NCBI GenBank assembly: GCA_032622095.1
Contig: CP136068.1
Location: 116,547,509-116,611,508, forward strand
DNA from: Siphonodentalium dalli
Taxonomy: Eukaryota > Mollusca > Scaphopoda > Gadilida > Siphonodentaliidae
Length of the DNA: 64,000 bases
Direction: 5' to 3'
Part shown: piece after piece, positions 1-12,583 of the stretch
Numbering within the stretch: the stretch's first letter is position 1
How the letters are laid out: each line of letters starts with the position of its first letter
Notes under the pieces: model-generated
What the model saw: the letters and a program-made list of their open reading frames with translations, nothing else
Database searches by the model: none
Told to the model about the DNA's origin: nothing
Position numbers and translations under genes: made by a program

Positions 1-180
1 TGGGGGCCACTATGGCCCAGTACCCCCCAGTGGGGGCCACTATGGCCCAGTATCGAATACTGGACCATCTATGGTCCTAGATGGTCCAGTATTCGATACT
101 GGGCCATAGTGGCCCCACTGGGGGGTACTGGGCCATAGTGGCCCCCACTGGGGGGTACTGGGCCATAGTGGCCCCCATTA
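1..180. repeat. GC-rich palindromic repeat at window edge
   Basis: The motif GGGGGCCACTATGGCCCAGT occurs in both orientations, with an axis near base 75 where CAGTATCGAATACTGG meets its reverse complement. The right side carries an extra direct copy. The left end is cut by the window, so the full element length is unknown. It is probably a foldback or MITE-like element; no coding capacity is seen. Confidence 0.85.
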
Positions 181-184
181 CTAC

Positions 185-210
185 TGAGGTCACGAAAAGT
201 AGATGACCTA
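185..210 (+). repeat. 26-bp direct repeat flanking the LINE remnant, copy 1
   Basis: TGAGGTCACGAAAAGTAGAT and the following GACCTA recur at 1961-1986 with one mismatch, and a shorter copy lies at 253-274. The first and last copies bracket the retrotransposon remnant, so they could be its target-site duplication. The third copy inside the interval suggests instead that the motif belongs to an older repeat. Confidence 0.7.
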
Positions 211-524
211 TTTGTTATGCAGTGCCCCAGTTGAGGACTACTTAGCATATTCTGACGTCACGAAAAGTACATGAGATATCTTTATTACCTCCAAGTATAG
301 GAGAGATCGATACACATGACATATAAATACAGTTGGATTAAAGTGGGCTCCCCTGACCAATGTGGTGGGCCGTTATGTACAAGTATGGAGAGGTGTTGGA
401 AACCAAGAGAGTGAAGCATATATGCATTTGAATGTTCACAACAGCTTTTGTTGCAGGAAAATCTGATTTGTCCAACATATATGACAGTTAGTCGTTACAA
501 CATGCGTGGGTCTTGAGAAGATAA

Positions 525-1955
525 TTACAATGGACGAGACACGGGTTGCTGTACGCCATTCCTTATCATTGTGCTGAGAACGTACAGGAACTTCGCAGAA
601 TATAGTACTAGTTCCTTGAGGCAGTGAGATATGTGTTCTGTTAGGGTTTCCAGAGAAATTCCTAGGAGGGTTGCTACCAGGTCATCTCTGGCTAACGACG
701 CAAGGTGAAAATATTCGGGTATGCCGAAACGAGAGATAATCCCTTCCCGAAAAGAGTTTCTAATAATGAGTGCGGCTGGAGAAGAGCATACGAACATGGC
801 GTGGTCGATTTAGTTCGAGTACACTTCGCTGCAGAGATGACACACTAAATTGTTGGCATAGGTAGTCCTGTTGAGAAGCAGTACTAAGTTTTTGAGATAT
901 TTCAACATGTGAGCGTTTCCATGGAGAAGTTTCCAGACTGCCCAGTTTGATAGGGGATTAGGGTGAACTTTCCACAGAATTCGCAAGGATGGATCGGACG
1001 AAACTTTGGTCTGCCACGAGGAAATGAACGTTCCCCTGACAGCTGCCTTCACAAGAGTTATCCACGTTGACAGTTCTGGGAAGACCCCAATGTCCACGTA
1101 GTCGTTCAAATAGTTCAAAAGATCGTATTTGGCTAATATGGAGAACATTTCCTGTACAAAACCACTGGGGCGACTGTATATAGTCTGTAGAGGTGTGCTT
1201 TCATGACAAACAGTCGTAATGGTAATTGATGGCCGAACGGTAGATGGATAAGACGTCCCATAAAGCAAAGTTTTTTGATATGCAGTTGATATTCAATTGG
1301 TAGAAATCCAAGAAGACCTAGCGATAGCCTAGTTGACGCTCGTTTTGGGAGGGATTGTGCGTATTTGAGACATGTTCTGGCGGCTTTGTTCATAATGGTG
1401 ATGGCGGAACTTTGATAAAAAGGAACCACCTCGACACCGTAGAGCGCTCTCGGTAGAACAACAGTTTTGAGGACATTTGTCATGGTGATGGGTGTAGAGG
1501 ATTTCATAAGTTTGTTACCCATGATATTGAAAAAGTTGTTCCTCATTTTTGTCGACACAGAAGAGGCGGAATTGACCTGCTTCGCAAACTTGTCCTGAAT
1601 TAAACCAAGATGGGCACATTCTGTAACTTCCTGAATAGTTTGATTGCCCAACCTCCATATCCTTCCCGAGCGGTCATATGAGTTTTTATTCTCGTTGAAT
1701 ACAACAACTTTGCTCTTCGTGGAGGAGAATTCGAATCGCCACCGCCTGCTATATTTCACACATATGTTCAACAAGGATTCTAGACCGGATTTCGATAGCG
1801 ACAGAACAGCGATGTCGTCAGCAGTAGTAGGAGCGCCACATGGGATATTGCAGATTCTTAGTCCGTATGGAGAAGTTGCTAGTTCGTTAAGTAGCGTCTA
1901 TGAAGACGAGATAGCAGAGAGGTGACAGAACGCCACCTTGTCGAGTAGATTGCAG
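525..1955 (-). pseudogene. Non-LTR retrotransposon (LINE) reverse transcriptase remnant
   Basis: Read on the minus strand, the stretch encodes the C-terminal half of a LINE-type polymerase. An A-D-D-I-A catalytic motif lies at about 1814-1822, preceded by a CGAPTT segment. It is followed by the thumb-like segment (RWRFEFSSTKSKVVVF, then a HLG motif). Near 775-845 there is a Cys-Cys-His-Cys knuckle (VCHLC ... HAMFVC), typical of LINE C termini. The frame is broken by a stop before the LLNEL segment (~1890), a frameshift near 1268 and a stop inside the Cys knuckle near 808. The 5' part (endonuclease and most of the RT palm) is missing, as in 5'-truncated LINE copies. It is a dead copy; the clade was not determined. 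Confidence 0.85.
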
Positions 1956-1960
1956 TATTT

Positions 1961-1986
1961 TGAGGTCACGAAAAGTACATGACCTA
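1961..1986 (+). repeat. 26-bp direct repeat flanking the LINE remnant, copy 2
   Basis: Matches 185-210 (one mismatch) and part of 253-274. It sits at the 5'-truncated side of the minus-strand LINE remnant, where a target-site duplication would be expected. Confidence 0.7.
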
Positions 1987-3734
1987 ACACGTTCGTGTAT
2001 TACGTGATGACACCGCTGAATGATGTCACTCCCTATGAACGGTGTATTATCTACATGTATATCGGGTGATGACCTCGCTGAACGAGGGATAGCTTCAGCA
2101 TTGAATATTAAAGGAAGATTCGAAATTTTGGGGGAAATTTAATTTTTTTATTTTTCAAGTTTTTAAATTTTTTTAACAAAATTAAGTTTTGAACGTTCTT
2201 GGGGACTTTTAGTATGTTGCTCTAAACATATTCGCTTACAAATTTAGACAAAAAATCTCTTAAGTGGTATTTTTATCTTAGTTTACCATAATGTTAATGG
2301 ACTACTGGCAGATAATAACAATACACTCGGTGATAGTTTGTAGACATGTGTCATCATAACGGAAATGAAATGGGACCAGGATTAGACCGCCCCTTCATCT
2401 GGTATTTTTTCAGATAGAGGCATGATCTGATGCGTGGCTTTGCTTCCCTTGTAGGCTAGGATTGTATTTTCCCGCCATTTTGGACATGGGGGACTTTTTG
2501 TTGGATGTAGTATAAGAAAAGTACTTCGCCTAATTGTTCTCAACTCACAACAGTGAGCATGAATTCAGGTGTCGTGACAATAACGCTCACTAATGTGAAA
2601 ATCGGCGATTTTTCTATTTCTGTTGGCCATTTTAGCCGCCATCTTGGATTTGGGCAAATATTCATCAATTCGGGAATAATAGGAATCCTAGCACGGATAT
2701 CTCCTACACATATATATGAATGGGTGTAGTTATAAGAACAATAACAATCACAGTTTCCAATCAGACGTGCGTTATTAGCATCAACTCGGCTTTGGTCGAA
2801 TTATACCGGCATTTGGAAAAACGTAATTTCGGACAAAAATATCCGGCCAGGTATGTATATTATGGTCAAGTTATGCGCGCAAAATGATTCTTCTTTAAGA
2901 TCAATGTACCAAATAATCCCACAGACAAACGATATATGGTTAAATGTCAAACAAATAGCTAATGTTCAAATTTCGGCCGCCATATTGGATTTTGGTGTCC
3001 GATAATTTGCTAATTTGTAAGGGTTGTATACAAGAATCGAGCAGAAACGTGGCCGCATGTGATACTAATATAATGGCGATCAAAGAAACATTGTGCATAT
3101 CAAGCAAAATGGTCACCACGATGGACGCCATGATCTTGTCTGGGGTCTCTGCGCCACATTTTGTTCTTGTTAACAACCGAATCAAAATAGAGGAGATATT
3201 AAGGAAGAAAATTAGTAGGTGAAGTTGAGTCCTGAGCGTGTAAAGGTCGACCAATATCTCCAATAAAGCCATATGCAGACAGGCATATAATATAAAACTG
3301 AAATGCAGCAGAATGCAGAGGGATTCTTACGGAATTATTTATACATGTAGGTTTAACCGTTATATGTTCGTGGGGGTCTGACCTGGTGACACTTCTGTCA
3401 GGGCCGGCAAAAATCACACCTATCCCATCGGAAGGACAGTAAGAGGAGAAAGTGAAGGACGTCCACCTGATGGCTTTCCGTTTGTCAACTTTTTTTTTAG
3501 TGAGAGATAATTACGGCTTCAAACTAACTCACCACATATATAGTGGCCCTATTAGCAAAACGAATGTGGAACACAAATGTATGGATATCACGAGAAAAGG
3601 GAAGATGCATGCCAGGTATATTAAAAAAAGAGGCTAATGTTATACTGATAAATAAAAGGTCCCAATTTACCACAGACAAATTGTTCCTCGTTCTCGTGAA
3701 ATGTGATGAGTTTTCCGACAGTTGTTGAAAAACA
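1987..3734. other. Gene-free AT-rich region with scattered GCCGCCAT motifs
   Basis: No exon-like ORF or RNA gene is seen. The motif GCCGCCATcTTGGATTT appears near 2635 and 2976 and then belongs to the repeat that follows. The short ORFs here are unremarkable and AT-driven. Confidence 0.6.
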
Positions 3735-4085
3735 TGGCTAATCAGCGGCGATCTTGGATTTAGTCTTTGCATGACTAAATGCTTCGAAACACGAAAAATA
3801 CGGATCTTCGGGGTGACCTCTACATGGGGAAACAACGATTATTTCCGAAATTCGTTAAAAAAAAGTAACGCCAGCAGCCATCTTGGATTTCAAATTTGAA
3901 CCAATCGTCATACCCTGCTGCAGCCCACATTTATCTGAATTTTTTTTTTTTTAATTTACAGGCATGTTTAGGATCACCTCTAGGTGGGAGCTATCGAATT
4001 TGAATGATTTTCCACGAAACACATTGCCGCCATCTTGTATTTTAAGCTTTGCCTGACTAAATAGGTTGGTACACCCTACACACCA
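3735..4085 (-). repeat. Diverged copy of the 48-49 kb tandem repeat, opposite orientation
   Basis: The block carries, in inverse order, the landmarks of the 48.1-49.3 kb array: the GCCATCTTGGATTT box (three times), the GACCTCTACATGGGG / GATCACCTCTAGGTGGGAGC boxes, and the TTTGCATGACTAAAT box (reverse complement of ATTTAGTCATGCAAA). It is about two units long and degraded. Confidence 0.75.
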
Positions 4086-4592
4086 CATCCCTTTACCAAT
4101 CATCGCCAACATTCATCATATATGAATACCTTTCAATTTGATTTAAACAGTATTTATTTGCCTCAATTAAGATTACAATTATGACGAATAACATTTAGAT
4201 GATGAAAACATGAATAGAATAGAAAAGGGGAAGATGATCTAGCAGCAAGCAGATATCTGCTTTTGTTGATCTGTCTCCTCAGACAAGTAAAAAGAATGTA
4301 GAAATAAAGAAAGCGCGAATGGCAAGTGGCCGAGTTCGGGACACAATAACAAATGACAGTATATTTTGTAATTATACAGACGAGTTTATACACTATGTGT
4401 TGAAAGGATAAGCTTAGGAAGGTAATAAGGAGATAGGGTATATTCACGATGAATACGAGACAGATGCAGGTAGAAGGATTGAGAGAAAGACTGTGCATGT
4501 GAAAGAAAAATCGGTACCACTCTTCTGAACATTTTGAAACTAACTTATGGAACGAATCGTTTTCAATTTGACGCCCCTCTGGCTATCTGGCT
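4086..4592. other. No gene seen
   Basis: AT-rich unique-looking sequence. A 111-codon minus-strand ORF (4163-4498) has no recognisable motif and was not accepted. Confidence 0.5.
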
Positions 4593-4658
4593 AGTATTCC
4601 CAATTCTCCAATAATGATAACACCATCATTGCCATCAAGCCGCGCCGGAGTCCACTAG
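4593..4658 (+). repeat. 66-bp direct repeat, copy 1
   Basis: Appears identical to 5416-5481. It begins AGTATTCCCAATTCTCC and ends GCGCCGGAGTCCACTAG. The two copies bracket about 757 bp. Confidence 0.9.
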
Positions 4659-5221
4659 GGGTCGACATCAGCATTTATTGGTATACATGCTTACAAGTTA
4701 AGGGACGGACACGTCTTCGCATACAGGTTAATTACATCCTACTGTGTCTGCGTTGGCGGTCAGGAAAAACCAACGAAAAACCTCTTGGGAAAAACGATGG
4801 AAACCTGCTTTCCGAAACCAACATCACTAACGCAGCTCGAATGTTCGGAAATTCATTCTAATTGATCAATTGTGCAACACAAACCTGTGAACACACTATA
4901 TAATACAAATATAAATTAACATATTTAACATGTTCGAATATATACACTATGATCGTGATCGGATGACACACTTATATGCGTTTAATATAAATGACTACAT
5001 ATAAAACTATTACTTCCTGAATAAGGTGCGATATGCACATTTCAAAGTTACAATTAACTTTTATTAATGATAATTCAAAAAAAAAATAATTCAACGTCAA
5101 CTTTCTATAATATGCATGATTTCATGCGTTATAAGAATATATGCTTATCATATATAGTTTCAACATACGCATCTCATTACGTTATTGAACCGTCAATCCA
5201 TAACATTACTGAAATGTTTGA

Positions 5222-5412
5222 AACAAAAAATTTGGAGTTGACCCGACATACAAGGCGATTCGGCTAGAAATGACACCACACGCTCTATAATAGCGTGACC
5301 TATTTTCATTGTTCATGCACGAAGCGATAATTGATCGCTCACTCATTATTACCATGAACAGTGAATACAAAAGTTTTCGGCTAATGTGCTTTGCACCAAA
5401 CGCTGAAAACTG
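5222..5412 (+). repeat. 191-bp duplicated block, copy 1
   Basis: By eye identical to 9284-9474 at a fixed offset of 4062. It contains nested short inverted repeats (TGTTCATG...CATGAACA and GCGATAATTGATCGC), so it can fold. It abuts the second 66-bp repeat with only three bases between. Probably a mobile fragment. Confidence 0.9.
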
Positions 5413-5415
5413 ATC

Positions 5416-5481
5416 AGTATTCCCAATTCTCCAATAATGATAACACCATCATTGCCATCAAGCCGCGCCGGAGTCCACTAG
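5416..5481 (+). repeat. 66-bp direct repeat, copy 2
   Basis: Second copy of 4593-4658, placed three bases after the 191-bp block. Confidence 0.9.
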
Positions 5482-5669
5482 ATCCATTACAAAGAATTGG
5501 AATCATTAAATATTAAACTTTAATCTTCTAATAATGAGAAAATATATTCCATTATACCGAAAAGTTGATCATATTTGTGTATTCTACATGAACATTAATT
5601 CGTGTTTGCCCATGTTACAGACACCTTACAACAATCCACATATACATGTGCATATATACATACATTATC

Positions 5670-6400
5670 ACTGATGCCTAGCATCTTGAGTATTATCATG
5701 GGCCTCACGCCCTTGCTCCGGCATGCTTCCAAATGCCGAGCATCTTGAGTATTATCATGGGCCTCAAAACCCTCGCACATACGTGCTTCCAAATGCCGAG
5801 CATCTTGGAAATTATCATGGGCCTCACGCCCTCGCATCGGCATGCTTCCAAATGCCGAGCTTCTTGAGTATTATCATGGGCCTCAAACCCTCACATAAAC
5901 GTGCTTCAAAATGCCGAACATTTTGAAAATTATCATGGGCCTCACGCCCTCGCACCGGCATGCTTCCAAATGCCGAGCTTCTTGCGTATTATCATGAGCC
6001 TCAAACCCTCACACAGACGTCCTTCAAAATACCGAGCATTTTGAGAATTATTATGGGCCTCACGCCCTCTCATCGACATGCTTCCAAATGCATAGTATCC
6101 TGATTATTATCATGGGCCTCAGACCCTCGCACCGACGCGCACCAAAATAACAACATGCTATAATAATGGCATGACGCCTTCGCACTAAAGCGTTACATTA
6201 CTACTAAAGCATATCACTCGCGTACCAAAACTCGATGCCAGTTCTAAATGCCGAGCACTAGTATATCTTGATTAACATCATGGGCCTCAAACCCTCGCAC
6301 CGACGCGCTTCCAAATGCCGATCATCTTGGAAATTCCACATGGGCCTCTAAAACGCACACAAAAGCGCCATTAAACATGCCAAACAAAATATTCGATGTT
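5670..6400 (+). repeat. 59-bp minisatellite in a two-unit higher-order pattern
   Basis: About twelve degenerate units built around ATTATCATGGGCCTCA, then CCCTCGCAC, then GCTTCCAAATGCCGAGC. Neighbouring units alternate between a form with CACGCCCTCGCA/CGGCATGC and a form with AAACCCTCACA/ACGTGCTTC, so the true repeat is a dimer of roughly 118 bp. Units become more degenerate rightwards, and isolated remnants continue to about 6,450. The translations across it are shadows. Confidence 0.9.
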
Positions 6401-9283
6401 TAACATTTGGTTAAGTTATCATGGACCACATGCCATCATATCAAAATTCTATACCATGGCTTTATAAAACCCAGATTGTTAAAACCATGTTAACAAGGTC
6501 TAACACCTATGCACAAAAGCGCTATATTCAAGTGCTCGAACACCAAAATAACAACTTGTATATCGGTTTTAACATCAATACACAATCGTAGGCTCTAATA
6601 ATGGCATATCGCCTTCGCATTAAAGCGTTACATTACTACCAGAGCATATCGCTCTCGTACCAAAACGCGATTCAAGTTCTTATAACGAAAATCCGTGCTA
6701 AATCCATATTACCACGACCTATTGTACATACCACAAAATCACTGACATGTTTTCGACCTGATCAACGGCCGCACATTAGTTTTGCATATATCAAGCTGAC
6801 GACCATATGTCATGTCGCACGCAATTATAGGCACTCACGGCCACGCATTATATATTTAAGCGTTTATGTCAACAACACATATCCATATCATAGCATCCTT
6901 CAGCTTCGCACCCAATAATATTTTCGTCACCATATCAAAAACCGTTTCTACCCGCGCACACTATATATACGGGCGTTCGCACACACAATTTAGTGTTACT
7001 ATATCGGGGGTCTCTGCCCACACACATTTAATCGTATAACAAACAGTGCGTCTTCGTAAAGCATAAACGTAAACTATTTAGTTTTTACCATCTGGCCCGC
7101 GTAAAAATATAGTCGTTATATCTCATGTCCTTCAGACAAACGCACAACGTTTAATGTTGATATATATCATGCGGTCTATTGCCCGCGTTCTCTATTATCA
7201 TTTATTTCAGTGGCCTCACGCCCTCATATATCCATTTCGTGTTTATATAGTGTTCCACCGTATATGCGTGTACACACCATAACCATGCATCGGTACAATC
7301 GAACACCTTTATATGCGTTAACAAAATTAACATTACAAAGTCCCTGCTCACATCTACAAGCATCTATATATGGGGGGAATATCAAATAACATTTTCTTCA
7401 TACATATTAAATAGACGTGCCCGTCATATAAACAGTTCAATAACATTACTAACAAATGTTATAATCTTTGAGTCTATACAATGTATATAAACATATATAT
7501 ACCACCGCCAACCATAGTTACTTTTCCGTTTTAAGCTTATTTCCACTCGAATGTCCATCGATGAATTCACGAATTGTAGCTGTCCATTCGTCTATGTTGT
7601 TTTGCTTTTGTTATACCCCACCGCAACATAGATCCCCATAATTTGGTTCCAAATACACCATGATCAATTATCGGACGTATCGTATCTGCAAAGCAAATTT
7701 TATTCACAATGTACCAAACAACCTACCTCAAAATTCCGATATGTATATACAATGTATACACACATTCCCAATTACCCCCAACAATACAACCTCATTATTT
7801 TCAAAAATACATGACATATATAATCGTGCATATACACTTCTTATTCTGTTAGATACATATGTACGCATACAAGGTACACATTTGTTCACAATATAGATAT
7901 CGTCAGACCATGTTCAAGAAACATGTCATTAACACCAATAGCTGCGCCACGCGCTTGCTCAGATCTCAAATTTACCCATGTTCTACAAATGAACAGGAAA
8001 ACCAGCTTATCATGGGTTCTCACCCAACGTCATTACTTCAGACTTATAGACGGTTTGTATGATCTCAAAACAAACATGTTTATATATGATATATACCACA
8101 AACAACAACAAATCTAATCCCGTTGTCTTTTCCTTGCAGCCGATCATCGTTAATAATTCGATTTATTATATAATTGATATAGCGCTTTCGATATATTGAC
8201 TGAATTATACGATGTCAATTCTGTCCGAGAATAAAACGGTTCTCGCACGTTATATACCACATATATATATATATATACACACGCAAACAGGCATATATCA
8301 CATGCATACGCATGCATATAACTACACTGCTTCTTGTATGGCGTGTCTCGTCAAGACACATATAGCCTCCATTTTCCCTACACTTATACATACACCGTAT
8401 ATATGCTCGTGATTATTTAGCTCACCGTAAATATGTCATGCAAACAAATGTATCACACGATACCATGTCATTATATTAACATGCTAATTCCCCATTCATT
8501 TCCCCCCCCCCCACATCAAAATGGGTCCAAAATCAGCAATATGCATAGCAAAAACGCATAAAATATTAGCATTAATTTGTATTTTTTTTAAACGTTTACA
8601 TGCAAAATGGAAATGCACTTCACTGGATTGGGCACATTCAAAACAGCTGAACACCATACTGAGTGACTAATCAGATATAATCAACATACCACAAAACTTG
8701 ATTATTAATCTCTTGGTTGGAATTTTCTAAATTTATTATTTATTACTATCAAACATTATTGGCGTTCTTGTCCAATTATATACTTCCGCGCATACATAGG
8801 CGCATACGTATATATAACACCTGGAATAAATTTACATGTATGTACATGTATCAGTGACTATATGTAGTTGTGTAGTAAAGCTGTTTACTTTTGACCTCAC
8901 AATAACTGAACACATAGCTTATTCTGCTATATCGCTATCTAAAACGTGTTTCACCAAGTCGCACTGACAAAAACATGCAAGCAACTACTATACTCATCTT
9001 ATTCCGATTCATTCCATGCAACTCGTATGATTCGATCCAATTGGTAAGCATCCATGAATGTACTCGTCCATACTGTTGTCTGTTCGCTGAGATCATCTGC
9101 GTGTAATCAACTGCCTCATGCATTCCCTCGAATTGAATCATCAGTTATAAATGCGAACACAAAATGTTCGACTTGAAGATCTCTTCCACCAATTGGTCAT
9201 TACTCTGGTATATGACAGTCGGATGTCTGAGTTCTCTGCTGTATATTATCCAGTCGGACCATAACCAGAAACATAAGGTAGCG
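6401..9283. other. Gene-free AT-rich region
   Basis: No supported gene. It holds a short TA/CA microsatellite near 8,265-8,290 and a poly-C run near 8,502-8,511. The short ORFs are AT-driven. The 68-codon ORF at 8935-9141 (minus) has no recognisable motif. Confidence 0.5.
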
Positions 9284-9474
9284 AACAAAAAATTTGGAGT
9301 TGACCCGACATACAAGGCGATTCGGCTAGAAATGACACCACACGCTCTATAATAGCGTGACCTATTTTCATTGTTCATGCACGAAGCGATAATTGATCGC
9401 TCACTCATTATTACCATGAACAGTGAATACAAAAGTTTTCGGCTAATGTGCTTTGCACCAAACGCTGAAAACTG
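9284..9474 (+). repeat. 191-bp duplicated block, copy 2
   Basis: Copy of 5222-5412, here without the 66-bp companion. Much of the 141-codon minus-strand ORF 9145-9570 comes from this repeat, which argues against that ORF being a gene. Confidence 0.9.
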
Positions 9475-9757
9475 TTCAAACACAAAGTCAAGAGGATACT
9501 GTATGCTAGACTTGTAGAACATACATTCTACAACATAAAAAATGGTTAACAGATTTCCCAAACATAACATGAAAATTTATGTGAATTGTTTTGTGAATTT
9601 AAATGTTTTCGGAAATTTTTTAGATAAAAAATGTTAAATATTATGTGGTATCTCTATGCCACGCCCCTCGCTGATCGCCTCTAATGTCCAAAGTGAATAC
9701 CTATAAAATATTCGACGATCAGACCGACATACTCTTGATACAAAATATTGTGTTGAA

Positions 9758-9880
9758 CAAAAAGTTTATATATAACACGTTTTGGAAAAATTTATACTAG
9801 AGTTGACAGTGGTTAGCAGTATTTTTTGGGGAATTAATGTATTCTGATAACTAGAGCGTCTTTTGAAGAAAAATAACACA
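9758..9880 (+). repeat. Dispersed repeat, truncated copy (related to 41,950 and 56,918)
   Basis: Shares an ordered series of boxes with two longer copies: TTGTTGAACAAAA, AGTTGACAGTGGTTAGCA, ATTCTGATAACTAGAGCG and TTTTGAAGAAA. Only the downstream third of the longer copies is present. Confidence 0.75.
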
Positions 9881-10299
9881 GTTTTGTGTAATTTCGTGCC
9901 TTCAATTCGGAAAGTCTAACTATAGAACGAATTATTTCGCGCTATACGTGTTGATTTGGTTCACCGATTATTTAATCAACACAAATGTATAATCACACAT
10001 GGAAAACAATGCGCATCGCACACATCAGTCAAGTCAAAAACAAGAGTTCTAATTTCCTGCCATTGTGCTGAATAGCATGCGGAAATCGTCAACAAGGCGA
10101 CCGCTATCAAGTTTGGAGTTTGGGATGATACCCGGGAAGATTTGAAAGGGCCGTCGGTCCTCTCCTACAACCCACTTTTGAATGCTGTAATTCTGCTGAT
10201 GAGCGTTTGTGGGGTTTGTCAGTTTGTAAGTAGATTGATATATACCCATGCAAAGTAGGTGTTTGCCTACTGTGCATGGGGTGGATGCCACCAAAGCAA

Positions 10300-10770
10300 G
10301 AAGCAAAGCCCCACCCCCATTCCGAACCAGGACCGGCGGAGAAGACCTACCTTGATTTCTCTGTGTGATTTTTATGTGTTGATATATATATTATTTCGAG
10401 TTGTGAATAGTTGTAGTTTATTGTCATATTAGTGCTCGCATGGACTCCAGTTGCCTTAGTCTATTGTATTCCGGGCTTGTATTACGGGCTCGGCGCTAGG
10501 AAGAGGGTGCAATGCCAGCCGGTTGGCTTAAGGTCGGTTGGGGCTCCTCAATTATTGATGGTGCAATGCCCGCCTTCCACTCCTGTGCGACTGTCAGAAC
10601 CCGTTGACCTGGTTGCGTAGTGTAGTCACGGATAAGGAAGTAGATGAGGCCAGACTGTGTTGGTTGGTGTGTCTCTGAAGGTTTGGAGTGCTAAGTAGTG
10701 TTTACGATTATTATGTCCCACCCGCCCTCTCATACGCGGGGGCGGGTGAAAGCGTGTATTTGCAAATTTG
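10300..10770. other. GC-rich patch without a recognised gene
   Basis: Distinctly GC-richer than its surroundings, with ACCCGCCC/GGGCGGGT inverted boxes near 10,718-10,748. A 62-codon plus-strand ORF (10432-10620) has no known motif. It could be a regulatory island or part of a retroelement terminal repeat; nothing decides between these. Confidence 0.35.
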
Positions 10771-11052
10771 TATATGTTGTTGTAGGCGACCGCTCTAATT
10801 ATCCGTTTTGTTTATAAGTTTTCAGTGAGGGAATTCTCCTCAAAGCACATAGGATATTTTACTTTGGGCCATTGACTAGTATACCCAGCGGGGATGACAG
10901 AGTCAGAATTTGAAGATAGTATATGATTGGTATATATAGTATATATAGAGATTACATATACATGTACAGGTCGATTTACTGAGTTCATGGCAGTTTACCA
11001 ATTTATAACATAGAAGTTGTTGAAGATATTTTATTTTATTTTACCCACAATA

Positions 11053-11235
11053 CACAGGGGGGGGGGGTGGGCTCAGGAAAAATATTACGGATACAAGGTG
11101 GAAATTTTGTGTTTTTCAGTTTTCGGGACCCACCACCCCGGGAGCGTAAGTTTTTTCCACCCAGGTCTGGGACACCCACCCGGGACCGTAAGTTTTTTCC
11201 ACTCAGGTCTGGGATACCCACCCCCAAAATTAATG
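11053..11235 (+). repeat. Poly-G-headed dispersed repeat, copy 1
   Basis: Starts ATACACAG followed by a run of G, then TGGG, GGAAAAA and ATTACGGATACAAGG. It continues with two direct copies of a ~50-bp segment around AAGTTTTTTCCAC and CAGGTCTGGGA. Related copies lie at 12,290-12,385 (inverted), 27,570-27,715 (inverted) and 46,375-46,555. Confidence 0.75.
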
Positions 11236-11940
11236 AAAATCTTGTAAATTCTACTAAATAATGTGTTGTTGGCAGGGTAAGGGTATCTCATTGTGTCTGC
11301 ACCGGAACTGAGAGAACGCTGATCAAGTACACACACACAAAATAAACAAACAAAGCACATGGCTGAAAAATATGGCAACAAAACCAGTGACAAAACCCAA
11401 ATATTTATGGTTATAAAGGTAAAATAGCCACTTTAACCGGATAGTTGTGACCCTTATTAGCAATAGGTTCAAATATGTTCATGAGTAAAGTAAAAACACC
11501 GTCAATTTGATTACACAGTTCCAGTCCTCTCCATGTGGGAGGAAATCACTGGTGAGCAATGAGGAGCTCCCCTTAAAATCGTTCTAGGCGAGTGGCGAGT
11601 AGCTCTCCTACAAAATGTCGAGGCGAGTATTATCCCAGCAGAAGATGCCGAAGGGGGAGAGTACGGCGGGGGGGGTCGGGGGGCCTCTCCCGGACAATTT
11701 TGAAAAATCGATGCTCTGAGATTGAATCTGTAGCCTGTTAATGCTCCAATCAGTGAACAACACGTTATTATGTGACTTAAGTCACTGTAGTCATGTATCG
11801 ACATCGGCCATGTACTTCGACCACGTGGTCACTGTATTTATCGTTTATTGTATTGCCGATGTGAATCGGAATCAGTTCGATTTTGAATTAATTCCTCGAT
11901 TTATTTTAGTAAATAGCTCATATAATAAAAAGAAAACCTT

Positions 11941-12088
11941 CGTGTTTCGAGTGAATACCGGAATTACCACATTCGTGGTCACAGTGAGATACTGGAATCA
12001 TCACTCGTGGCCTAAAGGCCACTCGTGGTGATTCCAGTATCTCACTGTGACCACGAATGAGATACTTCCGGTATTCGCTCAAAACACG
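11941..12088. repeat. 148-bp near-perfect palindrome
   Basis: The arms meet at GGCCTAAAGGCC near base 12,015. CGTGTTTCGAGTGAATACCGG at the left end is mirrored by CCGGTATTCGCTCAAAACACG at the right. A short unpaired stretch follows the outer segment. Most likely a palindromic MITE. Confidence 0.9.
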
Positions 12089-12289
12089 CAGGTATCCTCT
12101 ATGTATAATAAGTTTAAAAAGCCATGATAAACTATGAGAAAAAACCGGACCCACCCCATTGTTTCAACTGTTAAAGGGAGAAATTGTGGACAAAAAATTA
12201 ACATATAGAGCCCCCTCACTTGTTTCAATTAATTTTGAAGCTGTAATTTGTCTTAGAAATGATTTTTGAAAAAAATTGCATGACATCAG

Positions 12290-12385
12290 AAAAAATCTGT
12301 ATTCCGGGCTCGGGGACACCCACCCACCCGGTCCTTGTATCCTGTAAATTTTTTCCGACCCCCCCCCCCCACCGCAATACACAGT
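12290..12385 (-). repeat. Poly-G-headed dispersed repeat, copy 2 (inverted)
   Basis: The reverse complement reads TGTGTATTGCGG, a run of G, TCGGAAAAAATTTACAGGAT, then ACAAGG. It is the same order as 11,053-11,235. Confidence 0.75.
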
Positions 12386-12583
12386 ATAAATTACACATAT
12401 TATTATAAATATACAGAGATGTATGGGCACAGAGGATCGGACCACACGTTAAGGAACATATCAGAGCTCCCCTCCTCTGGCATTCAGCTGCTAATAGATG
12501 TATTATTGGTTAAAATTTTGCTGTTTAATACATGTGGCTGTTGTGACTATGGTATCGCGTTGGGGAGTAGGATACACATTTAA

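Noticed and set aside
9145-9570. 141-codon minus-strand ORF
   Set aside because: About 190 of its 426 bases belong to a repeat also found at 5,222-5,412 without a comparable ORF, and no motif is visible.
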